NCBI GenBank assembly: GCA_015680905.1
Contig: CM027378.1
Coordinates: forward strand, 14,055,001 to 14,119,000
Source: Coptis chinensis
Taxonomy: Eukaryota > Streptophyta > Magnoliopsida > Ranunculales > Ranunculaceae
Reading direction: 5' to 3'
Length of the DNA stretch: 64,000 bases
Shown here: positions 12,301-24,220 of the stretch, one piece after another
Layout of the letters: every line of letters begins with the position of its first letter
Position numbering within the stretch: position 1 is the first letter of the stretch
The notes under the pieces: generated by a model
Database searches by the model: none
What the model saw: only the letters and a program-made list of their open reading frames with translations
What the model was told of the DNA's origin: nothing
Position numbers and translations under genes: made by a program

Positions 12301-13518
12301 ACTTAAATTCTTGTTCTGCCCCTGTGAACTTGAACCATATCATATGTTGCATCTAACACCGATTAAAAGAATGTTGCATCTGACAGTTTTACATTTCCTT
12401 GTAACAGATCTATCCATGGACAGCAGTTTCTCTACTGAGGCAAGTTCGAGAGAGTTTGCGTAGTCCCTCAGCGACTGATTCATCTGTATTCATATGATTA
12501 TGAAGCCAGTTTCTCCTTCTTCTGTTTTGACATGTAGGCATTTTCCTTAATTGTGTTGTAGGTGAAGGATTCAATAGAGTTGTCACCAATTGCAGAGCCG
12601 TCAGCAGTAGCAGCAGAACCATCGGTACCGAAATTTCCATTTTCAGTACCTTCAACTTCTAATATGTCGATGCATAGAGATGTAGACCCTTCAACACCGT
12701 CAAGGTGGGCTCGGCGTTCACCAGGCCACCAGCTCTTTAGAGGGATCTCTGATAGTAGAATCCTAGGATTAAAGTCACCAAACGACAACTCAGTGTCAGA
12801 AGGAAGACAGTCGTTTGTACTTTCAACCTGCAGCAATGACATGACATTGGGCTCCCAGTGTGGATCTTCTGATGGATGGTCGATGCGCACTTTCTCTGAG
12901 CTTGTGGCATCTTCTCAGAGAGACAGGTGGTCTTTTGACAGTGAAGCGATGGACTCTGGCCGTGGAAAGATAACTAGATCCAACAGTCAGCTCTTTGCTT
13001 CTCCCTCCAACGACCTCAAGACATGTGGCGTTTGCTCAAAGCTCTTGACAGAACGATCTTCATGGAGCAGCCAGAAAATTATAGCGAATAATGAGCTTTC
13101 GGTGGTTGGAGTTTTGGTCTGCGGGCATGTCTACCATGCTGAATGCTTGGAGAACATGACACCTGAAACTGAGAGATACGACCCATCTTGTCCTGCTTGC
13201 ATGGTTGGGGAGAGGCAGGGTCTAAAGATGTCTGGTAAACAACTGAAAGAAGCAGAGTTGAAGGTGAGACATAATTGGATATCCAGGAATCGGGTAATCG
13301 ATGGTGATATTGATGGCAAATCAGTTCTGTCAAATCAACGAAAACGTGCTGGAACGGAGGGGAAAGGACCCAAGATGGGCTCCAGTTCTAGTGTGAAGAA
13401 CTCTTTTGTGAAGCCTTTTTTGAGGCGACACTTTTCACTTGGATCAAAGTCAACCAGGGCCTTGTCGGTGAATGATTTGTCTGCAAGAAGGAAAGGATTC
13501 TGGGCAAGATATCATTAG
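6382..13518 (+). CDS. RING-H2 zinc-finger protein, putative E3 ubiquitin ligase
   Basis: Three coding exons, 6382-6709, 12408-12439 and 12562-13518, give 438 residues ending in TAG. The N terminus MGAACCVAARDGTLP, followed by ALHRNIRYSPSWSFRWDNRRRVAGE, is typical of a plant family of otherwise uncharacterised RING/U-box-like proteins. The middle is rich in Ser and Pro. The RING lies near residues 275-333 as C-x2-C-x28-C-x-H-x2-H-x2-C-x14-C-x2-C, with CGHVYHAEC and CPAC visible; all eight ligands are present (C275, C278, C307, H309, H312, C315, C330, C333). The basic tail ends FWARYH. RING proteins usually recruit E2 enzymes for ubiquitin transfer; activity here is inferred. Intron 1 is 5.7 kb and swollen by insertions. 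Intron 2 starts with GC, not GT. No stop or frameshift is seen. Confidence 0.88.
8385..10032 (+). mobile_element. 5'-truncated L1-type LINE (3' end of ORF2), sense to the host intron
   Basis: The frames at 8529-8735, 8612-8884 and 8962-9426 together read as the thumb and zf-RVT region of a plant L1 ORF2: LVGWKTNCLSIRGRCTLVNS, LSLFPIPVGVARHL, MVKWDRLCLPKEEECLG, then FKKGVTISVWEDVWAGE. Coding-like sequence continues to about 9890 and ends near YYDFICNWDSLV. The element ends in an A-rich tail at 10018-10038. The upstream palm domain is missing and there are several frameshifts and stops, so it is a dead copy. The 5' edge is approximate. Confidence 0.8.
11017..11460 (+). mobile_element. Possible L1 zf-RVT fragment
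   Basis: One forward frame around 11265-11370 reads FFFCTLWECVNHTLIHCPLS followed by WQFWCWLCGR. This is the C..C/H..HC layout of the reverse-transcriptase-associated zinc-binding region of plant L1 elements. The rest is too decayed to align by eye, and the edges are approximate. Confidence 0.35.
12133..12324. mobile_element. Short hAT-type MITE in RING-gene intron 1
   Basis: Starts CAGGGGCGGGCC and ends TTCTGCCCCTG, giving the terminal inverted repeat CAGGGGC common in short plant hAT derivatives. The 192-bp body has no coding capacity. The flanking 8-mers (caaaaatg and tgaacttg) do not match, so no target-site duplication supports it. It ends only 83 bp before exon 2. Confidence 0.55.
12440..12561 (+). 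other. GC-AG intron of the RING-H2 gene
   Basis: The reading frame requires exon 2 to end at 12439. The intron then starts GCAAGT after GAG and ends GTTGTAG, which matches the strong consensus of the rare GC-AG class. Nearby GT dinucleotides (12444, 12470) would put the next exon out of frame. Confidence 0.75.
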
Positions 13519-14328
13519 GAGTCAGGCTGTAGGAGGTGAGCTGCAGTATATTATCTATATTTTGGTACGTACTACCAAAAAAATTCACTTACTTGCATTT
13601 TTTTTCTTTTTTTGGTGCTATTAAGTCAGTATACATCCTCCAATACTGTCGTTTTGGATTCTTCTGAAGAAATGGAACCTCTGTGGAGCAACAAGCACAA
13701 CTGACCTTATCTTCTCCGGTTGTTCTGGATCCTTGAGCTTTAAGAGTCTCAATGAAGATCCGTATCAGTTTCTTCATCTTGTTCCCTTACGGAAAATGAA
13801 ACATTTGAATGTGTTAGAAAACCAATCCAAGCCTTGACACTTTCTGTAAAATTTTATCCTTCGAGGGACCGCTTCATAACCATATTTTATCCACGTGAAA
13901 GATTTTATCGTTCTGTAAAAGATAACCATATTGAATAGAAACAGGATTAACAGTATTTTAGCAAAGGTACAAACGTTATGAACCTATGATTTCTGTATTA
14001 TTATATTTCGAAATTGCCATCTAATCTTATGAACTCATTCAGAAGCATCTCAATAAATCTGTACTAAAACCTCAATTCCAAGAGATATCTATAGCTACTT
14101 ATTCATGTAATTATCACGAGTCAATCTCAGTATATCTTTTGTTTTATTGATGTTAGACTTTAGATGATTTAGATGCTTTATGCTACATATGGATATGATG
14201 CTTGTAAAAATTAGTCATACGATGTCTTCAAATTTGTGGTTACTGGCATTTTCACATCACGTAGGTTCAAATGGTTAGAACTGGACTTAGACAAGGTTAA
14301 TAGTGCCCATAATTTGTGTCCTCAAATG
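13519..14328. other. RING-gene 3' region and intergenic DNA
   Basis: Probably 3' UTR at first, then AT-rich sequence. No gene is recognised. The open minus frame at 13589-13777 has no visible domain. Confidence 0.5.
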
Positions 14329-15718
14329 TTTTTTTTAAAAAGAAACATAGGGACTTTCATTAATATAAAGCAAACAGAGAATACAACTCAGTCTGTACTC
14401 GATTAAAACAAACTTGGACAAAAGAAGGCACTAAGTTATTACAACCCGATTACAGATTAATTTTTGCTTCTTCAGTCAGAAGATGTGCCGGTTGGAGAAG
14501 CTGCCTAGGACCAAAAACAACCTTTACAAACTCTAAGGACTGTTTAAGAGATATAGTCTCTTGCAAAAGACTCTGAAGACACCAGGGAAGATCAAAGTTG
14601 ACACCATTGACAGCATTCACCAAGTTACGGTCTGAACAAACGATCAACTTTGAAACACCCATGAGCAGAACCTGATCAAGCCCTTGCTTTAGGGTGAGCA
14701 GTTCGGCTTCTTCGGCTGAACTGGCATTGAAGGGTCTGCTTCATGCAAAAAATGATTTTGTTGTACCAAGGATTAATAGTAAAGCCAAGACCAGCAGTAG
14801 CACTAGTATGGTCGTAGCCACCATCAGAGCATAACAAGAAGAGATCCTTCACAAGTGATTGAGGTATTAAGTATTTGATGGGAGGAGGAGGCTTAGCAGG
14901 GATTATGGATTTCAGAGCTTGCTGTAGAATATGTGAAAAGTCTAAAAGGGAATAAGTGGGATCAAAAGTGAGATTGTTCCGATCAAGCCAAATGAAATAT
15001 GCAACATTGGCAAACATGGTGAGGGAAGCAAGAGTATCATCCTTAGTCACACAATTACTAATAATTAGATGAATAATATCTTTCACACACATATGAGCAT
15101 TCAAAGAATTAAAACATATGGATAAAGGGGAACCAAACCAAACTTTAATAATATGAGGACAAGTAAATAAAACATGCTCAATAGTTTCCACACAAAGATT
15201 ACACCTAGGGTATGCATTAGACGGACAACTATGTCTATCAAAAAGTATTTTCCTAGTAGGTAAAATCTGTGGCATAGTTTTCCACAAAAAAGTTTTAATA
15301 CGTAGAGGTGAATGAATATGCCAAATTAAGGTCCAAGCACGTTTCAAATAACCAAGAGGATTATCAATAGGATTGACAAATGAGATAGCATTTGAAAGAA
15401 ACCATTTATATGCAGACTTTACACTAAAAATACCATTCTTTTCAAGAGACCAAAAAAGTTGTTGAGCAGAGTTACCATGGATCTTAATCTTTAAGATCTC
15501 AGCTTTAACATCAGGTAGAAAAAGCAAATCAAGTTTAGCAACATTCCAAGAAAGACAGTCATGGTCAATAAGCTCAGACACATAGGAGAGGTTATCATGG
15601 GCAGGTCGAGGCCCAACAGGTTTTTTATAATGAAGAGTAGGAACCCAATTGTCTTCACATATATTAACATTGAGGCCATGATAATTAATGGTCTTTTGGT
15701 AAATACTAGAAATAGTAA
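14329..15718 (-). mobile_element. L1-type LINE, 3' part (zf-RVT and RNase H), minus strand
   Basis: The minus frame 15581-14676 reads SVKSAYKWFLSNAIS, then WTLIWHIHSPLRIKTFLWKT, CNLCVETIEHVLFTCPHI and CSDGGYDHTSATAGLGF. This is the zf-RVT region followed by the start of an L1 RNase H. A frameshift near 14680 leads into AEEAELLTLKQGLD and LIVCSDRNLVNAV (14662-14450), so the catalytic D, E and D positions are still visible. The 3' end has an A tail, seen on plus as T at about 14330-14337. The missing upstream half is at 30622-31876, on the other side of the Athila insertion. Confidence 0.85.
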
Positions 15719-16989
15719 TGAGAAGAGTGGAAAACAGTAGATTATAAAGATATGAAACTCTCTAAATCATGTAATAGAGGGAGGAGTAGTCGTGTTCGTA
15801 CCACCCTAGTCATACACTACTTGAATGCAAGTCTAGATTAGAGATATGCTTTACTAGTAAGAGTCAAAACAGTAGATTTAAGGATGAAAACAGTGAATTT
15901 AAATGATGAATGAAGATATCAGAAGGGGTTTAATCCACCATGCGATTCGATTGACTATTAGTTAGTATCGAATCGCTTGTTTTAATCCCTAGTGAAGACC
16001 AAGTCTTCTCGGATCGAGGTTTCACTAGCATGAGAATTTAGCTCTACCATAAATCTCTTTGGTGGTGGCTCTAAACTCTAGTTCTCCGTTATAAGCTCTA
16101 TCTCTAGACACTCACAACGAAAAACTTGACGTTCTTATGCAAAACATTACTAAACTAATGGTTAATCATCTTCACATGGCTTCATAAACCTCCTCTAATG
16201 GAAGTTTAACCTTGTATCATTGGAATCATTACACTAAAGCAATAATAAGAAGACATAATTGAAAAGACAATTGAATTGAATTTAACTAAAACTTTTTATT
16301 GATGGGAAATAATGGTGGCTACAAACTAAATTATTCTAAACTAAAGAAAGTAAACCTAATTAAAACTAAACTAATAATGGAAAATATTATAACTAAAGGT
16401 AAGGAGGAGAGCTTAAGTTTTGCCTTAGCCCTCTTTATATAGGGGAGGGTTACGTTTATATTTTCGTGCATGGGCCAAAAAGGGGGATTTTGGGCCTCTA
16501 AAGTGAGCCTAAAGGCCATTAGGTTAAGTCTAGATCTAAACAGGTTACAGTTGCTGGAAATTACTTCCATGCACTTTTACAGCTTTGAATGGGGGGCAAG
16601 GCTAGGTCCATTGAAAATTTGATTCCGAGCCGGTCGTTTTGACATAAAGTTCACCCAATTCCGAGGCCCGAGTCCAAAGATACAACCTGTTGAAGTTATG
16701 TTGACTTTTATGTTTTTTTTTCTACCCGGATTGACTTTGACTTTTCAGCTTTGACTGGGCTTGAAAAAGGCTTTTCTTCATGATTCTTAGGCTTTAAACG
16801 TAGAACTTCCTCAGCAATCATCTTGATTCGTTTTCCATGCAAAAGTGGTGCTTTTAGTTATCTAATCAACTTCAAATCCTGAAATGCACAAAAACACGTA
16901 AATAATACTAACTCTTATTTATTATAAATATAATTGGTCTAAGTAGAATACTATTAAGGGGTTTAAAATACACTTTTGGGTGCTTATCA
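15719..16989 (-). repeat. 3' LTR of the Athila element
   Basis: On plus it begins TGAGAAGAG and ends GCTTATCA. It matches 29319-30621 along its length with many substitutions and indels, the outer 200 bp being the most diverged. On the minus strand a TATATAAAG box lies at about 16434-16444, the likely LTR promoter, and the same box recurs in the other LTR near 30076. Confidence 0.85.
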
Positions 16990-17012
16990 CACCACCCCCA
17001 AACAGCATTTTG
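16990..17012 (-). other. Polypurine tract of the Athila element
   Basis: On the minus strand the sequence just before the 3' LTR reads TGTTTGGGGGTGGTG, then TGATAAGC begins the LTR. This is where plus-strand DNA synthesis would be primed. Confidence 0.7.
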
Positions 17013-18793
17013 CTTGTCCTCAAGCAAATATGAGAAATAAAAACAGATAAGTAGCAAAAAATATGGTCCTAACTAATCTCGTTTCGCAGAGTGCGATTGC
17101 ATTAACCATATGTAATAAGGCCTTAAACCACTAAGAATTCCCTAGTAGACGAGTTATAGCCTCATGAGAGTTTTCCAGAGAAGATACTCACAAACTTCAT
17201 TTATACTACAACAACTAAGAGATTAAAAAAAAAATTCTAATTAATCTCAGATATCTATACATCTCAATAACAATATGATAAGGACAATGCTTTTGAAACC
17301 TAAGATAATATACACATAATAATCAAATCATCTAAAGATACACACACATGCTATGAACTATGTTATGAAATGCAATGGCAGGTCTGTTTCTAAAACTTTT
17401 GGAATAGCGTCCTTAAGTAGGTATCCACAATTTGTCAAGACAAAAATACTCCAATTTTTCCACTCAAGTTAGCTCACTCTAGTATGTAGTGGGCACACAT
17501 TTCCTCACAATCTTAATGACGTCCAAAGGAGCCGAGGTCAATCAATCACATCTACACTTACTATCACACCAAATTAATCCTAATTGAGCTAGAGGTCTTT
17601 ATTAGGTGATATGGGGCTGAGGTGATGGTTTAAGAAGAAACGGAATGAATATTCAAATAAACAAGTATGAGATAACAGGGGTCTTCAATTACATGTAACT
17701 AGAGAAAACCTTGTTCTTACTTTGTTTCTATACTTAGTTTCCATCATTAGATTTTTTATTTAGGCTTTTTGACTCTTTTTATTCTATTTTTTGAGTTTTT
17801 GTTTTTGCTTTATTTTTATTTTTGTTTTTGTTTTATTTTATTTTCTTTTCTTTGGATGTAAACTTCTTTTCTTTTTCTTTCCTGAAGCAACTAACTAATT
17901 TTGGTTTTCCATGGGTCTTTCTCTTTATTCTCTTTACTCACCGTATTCTCAGATTCATTCAAAGATGGGTAGGCTTATTTTTATTTTTATTAGTTTAAAA
18001 GATGGGTAAATGATTTGTGGTTGCGAAAAGGCTAATGAAAAGCTCAGTGGGGCGACTAGCGGTCGGATAATTATTTATAGGTATAAATTTTTAGCTATAT
18101 CGATCCAAAGATGACCTAAATTCTCGCTTAGGATATGGTATGGTGATCAAGCAAGTGGATGTGTGATTTCTCTACTCATATTATATGTCTCCTTTGTGTC
18201 ATCACTCAGATACTCACTCATATGAGGCTTTTAGGCTAGAATCTCACATGATATGTAAAATTAAGTAGTCTAACCTAGGTCTCAGAAAAATACTGCCAAG
18301 TACACTCATACATGCTCATGCAAGATGTTAATGAAAAGATGCAATGACTATAACTTACGTATTAACCTAAGTTTTTAAGGACTACGCTTAATTCTATTGC
18401 TACTTGAGATTTCTAGACTAATATCATCATGGAAAAGGAAATATAAACTATTTTTATGTTTTTTTACTTTTTATACGACAAATAATAAGTAATATATAAC
18501 CTAATATATGCTTAAATATTTACAGCGTGTTTCTATACCACCCCCAAACAGAATCATGTTTTGTCCCCAAAGTATGGAATGAAAATAAATGATAGAGAGT
18601 ACTATAGAAACGTGCTTGGAAATGGGAGCACCTGTAAAAGAAAGTTAAACGATACCAATATAGAGAATAAAATGCAGACGCAACTCCTATATGAATTCCA
18701 TCCATTATGGAGATAACATGAATTAAAAATCGCTTGGGACATAAGCGGGCACTAACAGGAAATTATAAATATTACCATATATAGTTGAGGTAA

Positions 18794-19720
18794 TCAGGCA
18801 TTAGCCTCACCTTGCTCCACACTTGTGAAATGAAGCTCCTTTAAGTCTTGCATATCTATGACTACTTTCCAAGCCTTCATCCTATTTTCATCTACCCTAG
18901 CCAACTTATTTACTGCAATTTGGTCAGACGGGGTATATGGGGCTACTAAGTGAGGTTGTAGGCGCCAGCCAGGCCAAACCATAACTCGTAAATAATGGAC
19001 TATCGCATTGGTCGTGTGCATTGTATCAACCTTGACCTAATCGGTGAAATGTGTACAGAATTTCGAGAAAAAGAAGGTCATTATGCGTGTGACTGTGACT
19101 GGCATAAGAAGGTACTGATGCCTTACAGTCTGTGCTTTTGCAAGACTAGCCACTATGGTTATGGATATATCATAATACCAACACCCTTCTGCTAAAGCAA
19201 AGACGGCATTGCATGCGTGGGAATCCATAGATTTAAAGTGCCAATCTCCTAGGACATTAAGCTTAAGGAAAAGCATAGCAAGGCCCGTATTGAGGGCCAT
19301 ACTTCCTAAGGATACATTAAGTTGGCCTTGGTGTTCTACTTGGAATATACCGACACCATAGGTCTCGTGGAAGTTTACCCAATCATAATGGTTATCATTA
19401 TCATCTATATAATTAATCTAGGTATGTGGGGGCAGGGGTTGGAATTTCTAAGGCACATACAATTAAGTACTTAGTCAGTAAACAAGGTTTGTCATCTAAC
19501 GTCACTATGAGTCCGTCTTCTCCTTGGGAGCGTGTGTAGAATTCAACATGCTCATAAAAATATTTAGTAAGGGTAAGAGAATAATTTTGATCAGGTCTTA
19601 CCAGTACAGTCTCCCAATGGTGCTCCATTACCATATTATCAAAGTATGCACCGTACTTATCATTGAGAAATAGGTCTTCAAAAGACTATTCCTGTATAAT
19701 TTTTGGAGTAGACATAGTAA
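18794..19720 (-). pseudogene. Second extra ORF module downstream of Athila pol (plant-transposon-protein-like)
   Basis: Three consecutive minus frames (19634-19413, 19300-19037, 19021-18794) share one direction and look like one broken protein. The first reads VLVRPDQNYSLTLTKYFYEH, then GLIVTLDDKPCLLTKYLIV. This resembles the N-terminal fold of plant transposon-associated proteins found in Athila elements and as isolated copies. It lies between pol and the 3' LTR, the position of the env-like ORF in Athila. No signal peptide or membrane anchor is obvious, so an envelope role is not supported. Confidence 0.4.
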
Positions 19721-19806
19721 ACAAGTAATGAATTGAAGTACTCGAAGTGTTAGAAGAAAAACCTGGAAATCCGAGCCTGGAAGCTTGCGGTGGGGGCGCG
19801 CGCGCT

Positions 19807-20024
19807 TGAGATATACCTTCTGAAGGAGCGGGGCATGAATAAGAATGTTGATACCAACTTTATATGAGCGTGGGGCGCGCTAAGTTTGCTCTTGTGTATG
19901 GCGTGTGTGCGCCCCTGAGATATACCTTCTGAAGGCGCGAGGCATGAATAAGAATGCTGATACCAACTTTATACGAGCGCGGGGCGCGCTAAGTTTGCTC
20001 TTGTGTAAGGCGTGTGCTCGCTCT
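19807..20024. repeat. 109-bp GC-rich tandem duplication
   Basis: Two units start tgagatataccttctgaagg at 19807 and 19916 and differ at a few positions. Each contains ggggcgcgctaagtttgc, a GC-rich island in otherwise AT-rich DNA. Confidence 0.85.
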
Positions 20025-20799
20025 GAGATGCAGCAATGTGTTTAAGGTTTTCAGTTATGAAACTATATGCTTAGAGATTGTTTTTATAGTGTTTGGTTGC
20101 TAAGTCTAAGGCCGGATGGTTGCTAAATAAAAAAATGTGAAAAAACATATTTTTAGAATAGTTTCCTGCACATGAATTCTATTTCAGTTTTTGGAGTTTA
20201 TATATATGATTATATTCCGAAATTCTTTGAAAGTTTGATATTCTATGAAATTTAGGGCCAATTGAATAAAACAAAGCCCATGGGTTGCATAAAATGGGTT
20301 TCTCTATTAAATTAGCTTCTGAAATTCTACGAAACTTTGAAATTCCTCGAAATATTAGGTACCTAATTACATTGTGGATTCCAATTAAATTAAACAAGGC
20401 CCAAGGGTTCTTATATTTTGGCCCAAAACTTATATAAATGTGATTTAAGGCATTCAATTTCATACGTGCACATATATTAAAATATAGGGTATCACCCCCA
20501 AACAATTTGAGAGGGGGTTCATGACATTGATCAATTAAATTACCTAAACATGCTGAATATCAACAGAAAAACTATATGGTAAAGAATATGTGATTAATCA
20601 GGCATTAAATTTAGCAATATGTGCATAGATAAATAATCACATAAACAAAATATAGTAACTACTTAACTACAGAATGTAATAAACAAATAATTAACGAAGG
20701 TACTCAAATTGAAACAAGTACAAAATTAAATAGTTATTACAAAACAGAAATAAATCTAAATCAAATGCATCACAACAAATCAAAAAGAAATAAGCTATC

Positions 20800-22296
20800 C
20801 TTGGGAAGAAGATGGTCCAAAACCATCAGAATGGCGACGACGACGACGCTCACGTCTAGAGTCAGAAGAAGAAGGCGAACCTCTTGAATGGGACAAATGT
20901 CTTAAGACCTCGGCCTGAAAAGCTGCCTGTGCCTCTTCCCTATTCTCTATAGAATTAAGCATGTCAGCGTGGTTATCAGCTATAGTTTAAATGTTCTACT
21001 CTATGCTGCAGTGAACATGTTGAATGAAACCATGGCGCTTCTGTATCGATTCACAGAGCGTAGATAAGGTTCGCTGATGATCATGAAGCATACGCATCCC
21101 GCTATGGAGTAGTGAAAAACGTGCAAAATCAGAAATAGCACGATCTATAACATTCTCAGCAAAACAAACATGATATCATCCTCATCCTCATCCTGATCTA
21201 TACCATCAGCTCTCTCTTCAGGCAATGTCCAATCCCTTTGAACACAGTCACTATATGCCTTTGTGTTTGAGTGAAGCTTAATATGAGTCCTAGGTGACTC
21301 AGGCACGCAACCCCAAGACATAATCTTAGTAACTAAAACAAGTAGGGGTGCAATGGTCAGGCCTACATCCATAAGCTCTTCACGCAGAAAATCAATGAGG
21401 AAAAAACCATACCTCTTGTTCTACAAAACCCAAAGGACGTGTAGAAATGACAAGCTGATGTCACTTAGCTTCGAGGTGCTACAGGTGTTCTTGCCAAGCC
21501 ACTGCATCACAGCCAGGTGGTTAATCCTCAACGACTACTGCTTGGCACAGTGAAAACGATCGTTGTAACGACCTTCAAGCATCGTCTCTAGCATCAACTG
21601 ATGCATACCGTCAAACTGGCATCTTTGTAAGGTCAGGGTGGCTTGTTTAGTGGGTATCGCAGTGATGGATGCAAGCAAATCGTGCGTCACATCCCACTGA
21701 ACTCCGTCTAAATCCACAAACATCCTCCTTGAAAGAAGTATCCTCTTATTCTGATAAAAACGCAACACCAAATCCTCATGGTAGTACTCCTCAGTAGAGT
21801 ACCACATTCTATCCTACCCTCTAGCACGCATCTCAGTACCGTAAAATGGTTGGAATATCTCCGCGTTAAATGCGAATTCCGGCATGATTTTTGTTGGTCT
21901 GGCCATTGTATGGTTAAAATTTGAATACGGGTAGGGGTATAAGTAGGGGATGATGGGGGGAAAGGTGTTGTAAAAAGTTGGAGAAGGTCTATTTCGATAA
22001 GGGTGTGTGGCGCGCTTGGATTTAGTTTCTGATAGGCGCGGTGCACGCTGGGATCGATTTAGGTCAGATTGAATTTTGTTTGAGAAGATGAAGTGAATGG
22101 GCTGGTGTGCAAGTTTAAATGGTATGGTCGGTGGGGTGTAAATATCGTGGGTTGGGTGGATAAATGAATTTTGGCCCAAGTCCAAATCTTTTCTAAAATA
22201 TCCATCATGTCCTGCTGCTTCGTAAAACTTAAAATTAAGATTTATGATTCGTAAGCGGTTCGATTTTTGCGAATGAGCTATGAAAATAATCAGCAT
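20800..22296 (-). pseudogene. First extra ORF module downstream of Athila pol (plant-transposon-protein-like)
   Basis: Minus frames 22296-21814, 21807-21535 and 21372-21145 are colinear. They contain MARPTKIMPEFAFNAEIF, FVDLDGVQWDVTHDLLASI and LMDVGLTIAPLLVLVTKIM. The pattern (an N-terminal head, a short beta-rich FxVDLDG segment, then a hydrophobic helix) resembles the putative plant transposon protein found in Athila-type elements. A likely original start is the MARPTK methionine near 21907. A stop at about 21812 and further breaks near 21534 and 21400 make it non-functional. A run of Arg and Ser codons near 20830-20880 may be its tail. Confidence 0.45.
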
Positions 22297-23042
22297 GAAG
22301 AATTTTATCTAATGATCTAGGAAAAACTCCAATCTAACCATGGGTGACATATAAAATGGTGGAAAAATGTCTCGATATGCGTAAATGGCATAAGTTATGA
22401 GGGCGAAGAAAAATATAGAAGACTAGATTGCGTCACACGAATCTACATGACTAAAGGGCAGCATAAACAAAGATAAGAAATTGAGAGAACAAGGTGAGGT
22501 GATTACCCACCCCCAAACAAAATTTTGAAATAGAATGAAATTTTTTGTTGTGGTGAAAAAGAAGGTCTTTTAAAGTCAGATACCCTAGACTTTTTAATAT
22601 ATCTAATATTTATGGGTTTTATATTTTCTAAATTTTATGAAAAGGATTTTTGAAAAGCAGAAAACAAACAAAGCAAATAAAAATATAAATCACTCAATAG
22701 AGAAACACTACTCAAAAGAAACGAGAAAAAGTGCAAGAAAGGAATGCGTGAATTATATGATCGTGGACTAAGGATCCGGAACTTACAACCACACACTTCG
22801 AAAGGAGGGTCCAGTTACTTTAATAGAGTACTCCCAAAATATAGAATAAATATAGGAAGTACACAAAGCATAGAGGGTCAGTCCTCATAAACAGGGTCTT
22901 TTAGAAGGGTTTCTTCTACAGCAGGCGAACATAATTCGTGGAAATGTTTTAAGTGTTGGTTATTTACTTGAAAGGTACTATTGTCCTTGGGATTTACCAA
23001 AGTGATTGCCCCGTGAGGGATGACATTAATAACTATAAAACG

Positions 23043-23893
23043 TCAAGACCAACGTGTTTCTAATTTACCAGGAAAAATATGTAAACGTGAGTTATATAAT
23101 AAAACTTTTTGACCAAGATCAAACTCTTTAAGCAAAATATGTTTATCATGAATACGTTTCATGTTAGCTTTATAATCCTTCGCTAAATCGTAAGAATCGC
23201 TATAGATTTCTTCAAGCTCATTTAATTGTAATTTGCGCTTGACACCAGCGGCATTAATGTTGAAATTAAGACTTTTAATAGCCCACATGGCACGATATTC
23301 CAACTCAACAGGCAAGTGACAAGGTTTACCAAAAACTAAGTGATAGGGTGACATACCTATAGGTGTTTTAAAAGTTGTTCTATATGCTCATAAAACATCT
23401 GTTAGGCTTCTAGACCAGTCTTTTCTATCAGGATTAACTGTCATTTCTAAAAAAAAATTATTTCTCTATTGGACACCTCTACTTGATCACTAGTTTGAGG
23501 ATGATACGGAGTCGCCACCTTATGGGTAACTCTATATTTCTTGACTAAAGCTTCAATAACTCTATTACAAAAATGTTTTCCTCCATCAATAATGATGGCC
23601 TTAGGTATGCTGAAACGTGAGAATATATACTCCTTCATAAACAATACTATAGTTTTATGGTCATTACTACGACAAGCCATGACTTCAATCCATTTAGAAA
23701 TATAGTCTACAACTACAAGAATATAAATGAAACTATGCGAAACAAAAAACGGACTTATAAAATCAATACCCCAAACACCAAAAATCTCCACTATAAGAAT
23801 GAGATTTAAGGGCATCATATTACGTTGAGTAATATGACCAAGTTGTTGACATCTAATACACGCTTTGCAGTGTGCATGGGCATCTTGAAACAA
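23043..23893 (-). pseudogene. Athila integrase, broken
   Basis: The minus frame 23893-23447 holds the zinc-binding tail ACIRCQQLGHIT and the core. The catalytic residues are visible: D in WGIDFISP, D in IIIDGGKHFC and E in DQVEVSNREI. After a frameshift near 23440 the C-terminal part resumes at 23354-23043 with [30 protein letters not shown] and [14 protein letters not shown], typical of Athila. The catalytic triad has survived although the frame has not. Confidence 0.8.
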
Positions 23894-24220
23894 GGTCGGC
23901 CAATAAAAACCGTATTAAAGAACTTTGGCAGCAGTTTTCTTTCCACTAAAATGACCCCCGTATGATTGTTCATGGTAGAAGGATAAGACTTTATTGTGCT
24001 CCCACTGGGGAATGCAACGACAAATTATCTGATTTGCACAATACTTAAAAAGGTAGGGTTCATCCCAATAGTAAAAATTAACTTTGGCAAAAAATCTCTT
24101 GTGTTAATTCCTAGTCCATATCTCAGGAATGATCTCAGACACTAAGAAATTAACAATGTCTACATACCAAGGTGCAGAAAAAATTGAATAAAGATGCTCA
24201 TCCAGAAAAGAGTCAGATAT

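Larger units (their letters stand above)
6710..12407 (+). other. Long first intron of the RING-H2 gene
   Basis: Runs from CAG/GTATGA to AACAG/ATC. It contains an L1 LINE 3' end (about 8.4-10.03 kb), a possible second L1 scrap (11.0-11.46 kb) and a hAT-type MITE (12133-12324). No host coding sequence was recognised in 6710-8380 or 10040-11000. The intron must be spliced across these insertions for the gene to work. Confidence 0.75.

Noticed and set aside
13589..13777. Minus frame MKKLIRIFIETLKAQGSRTT as a gene
   Set aside because: Lies in the RING 3' region, with no domain, splice sites or promoter.
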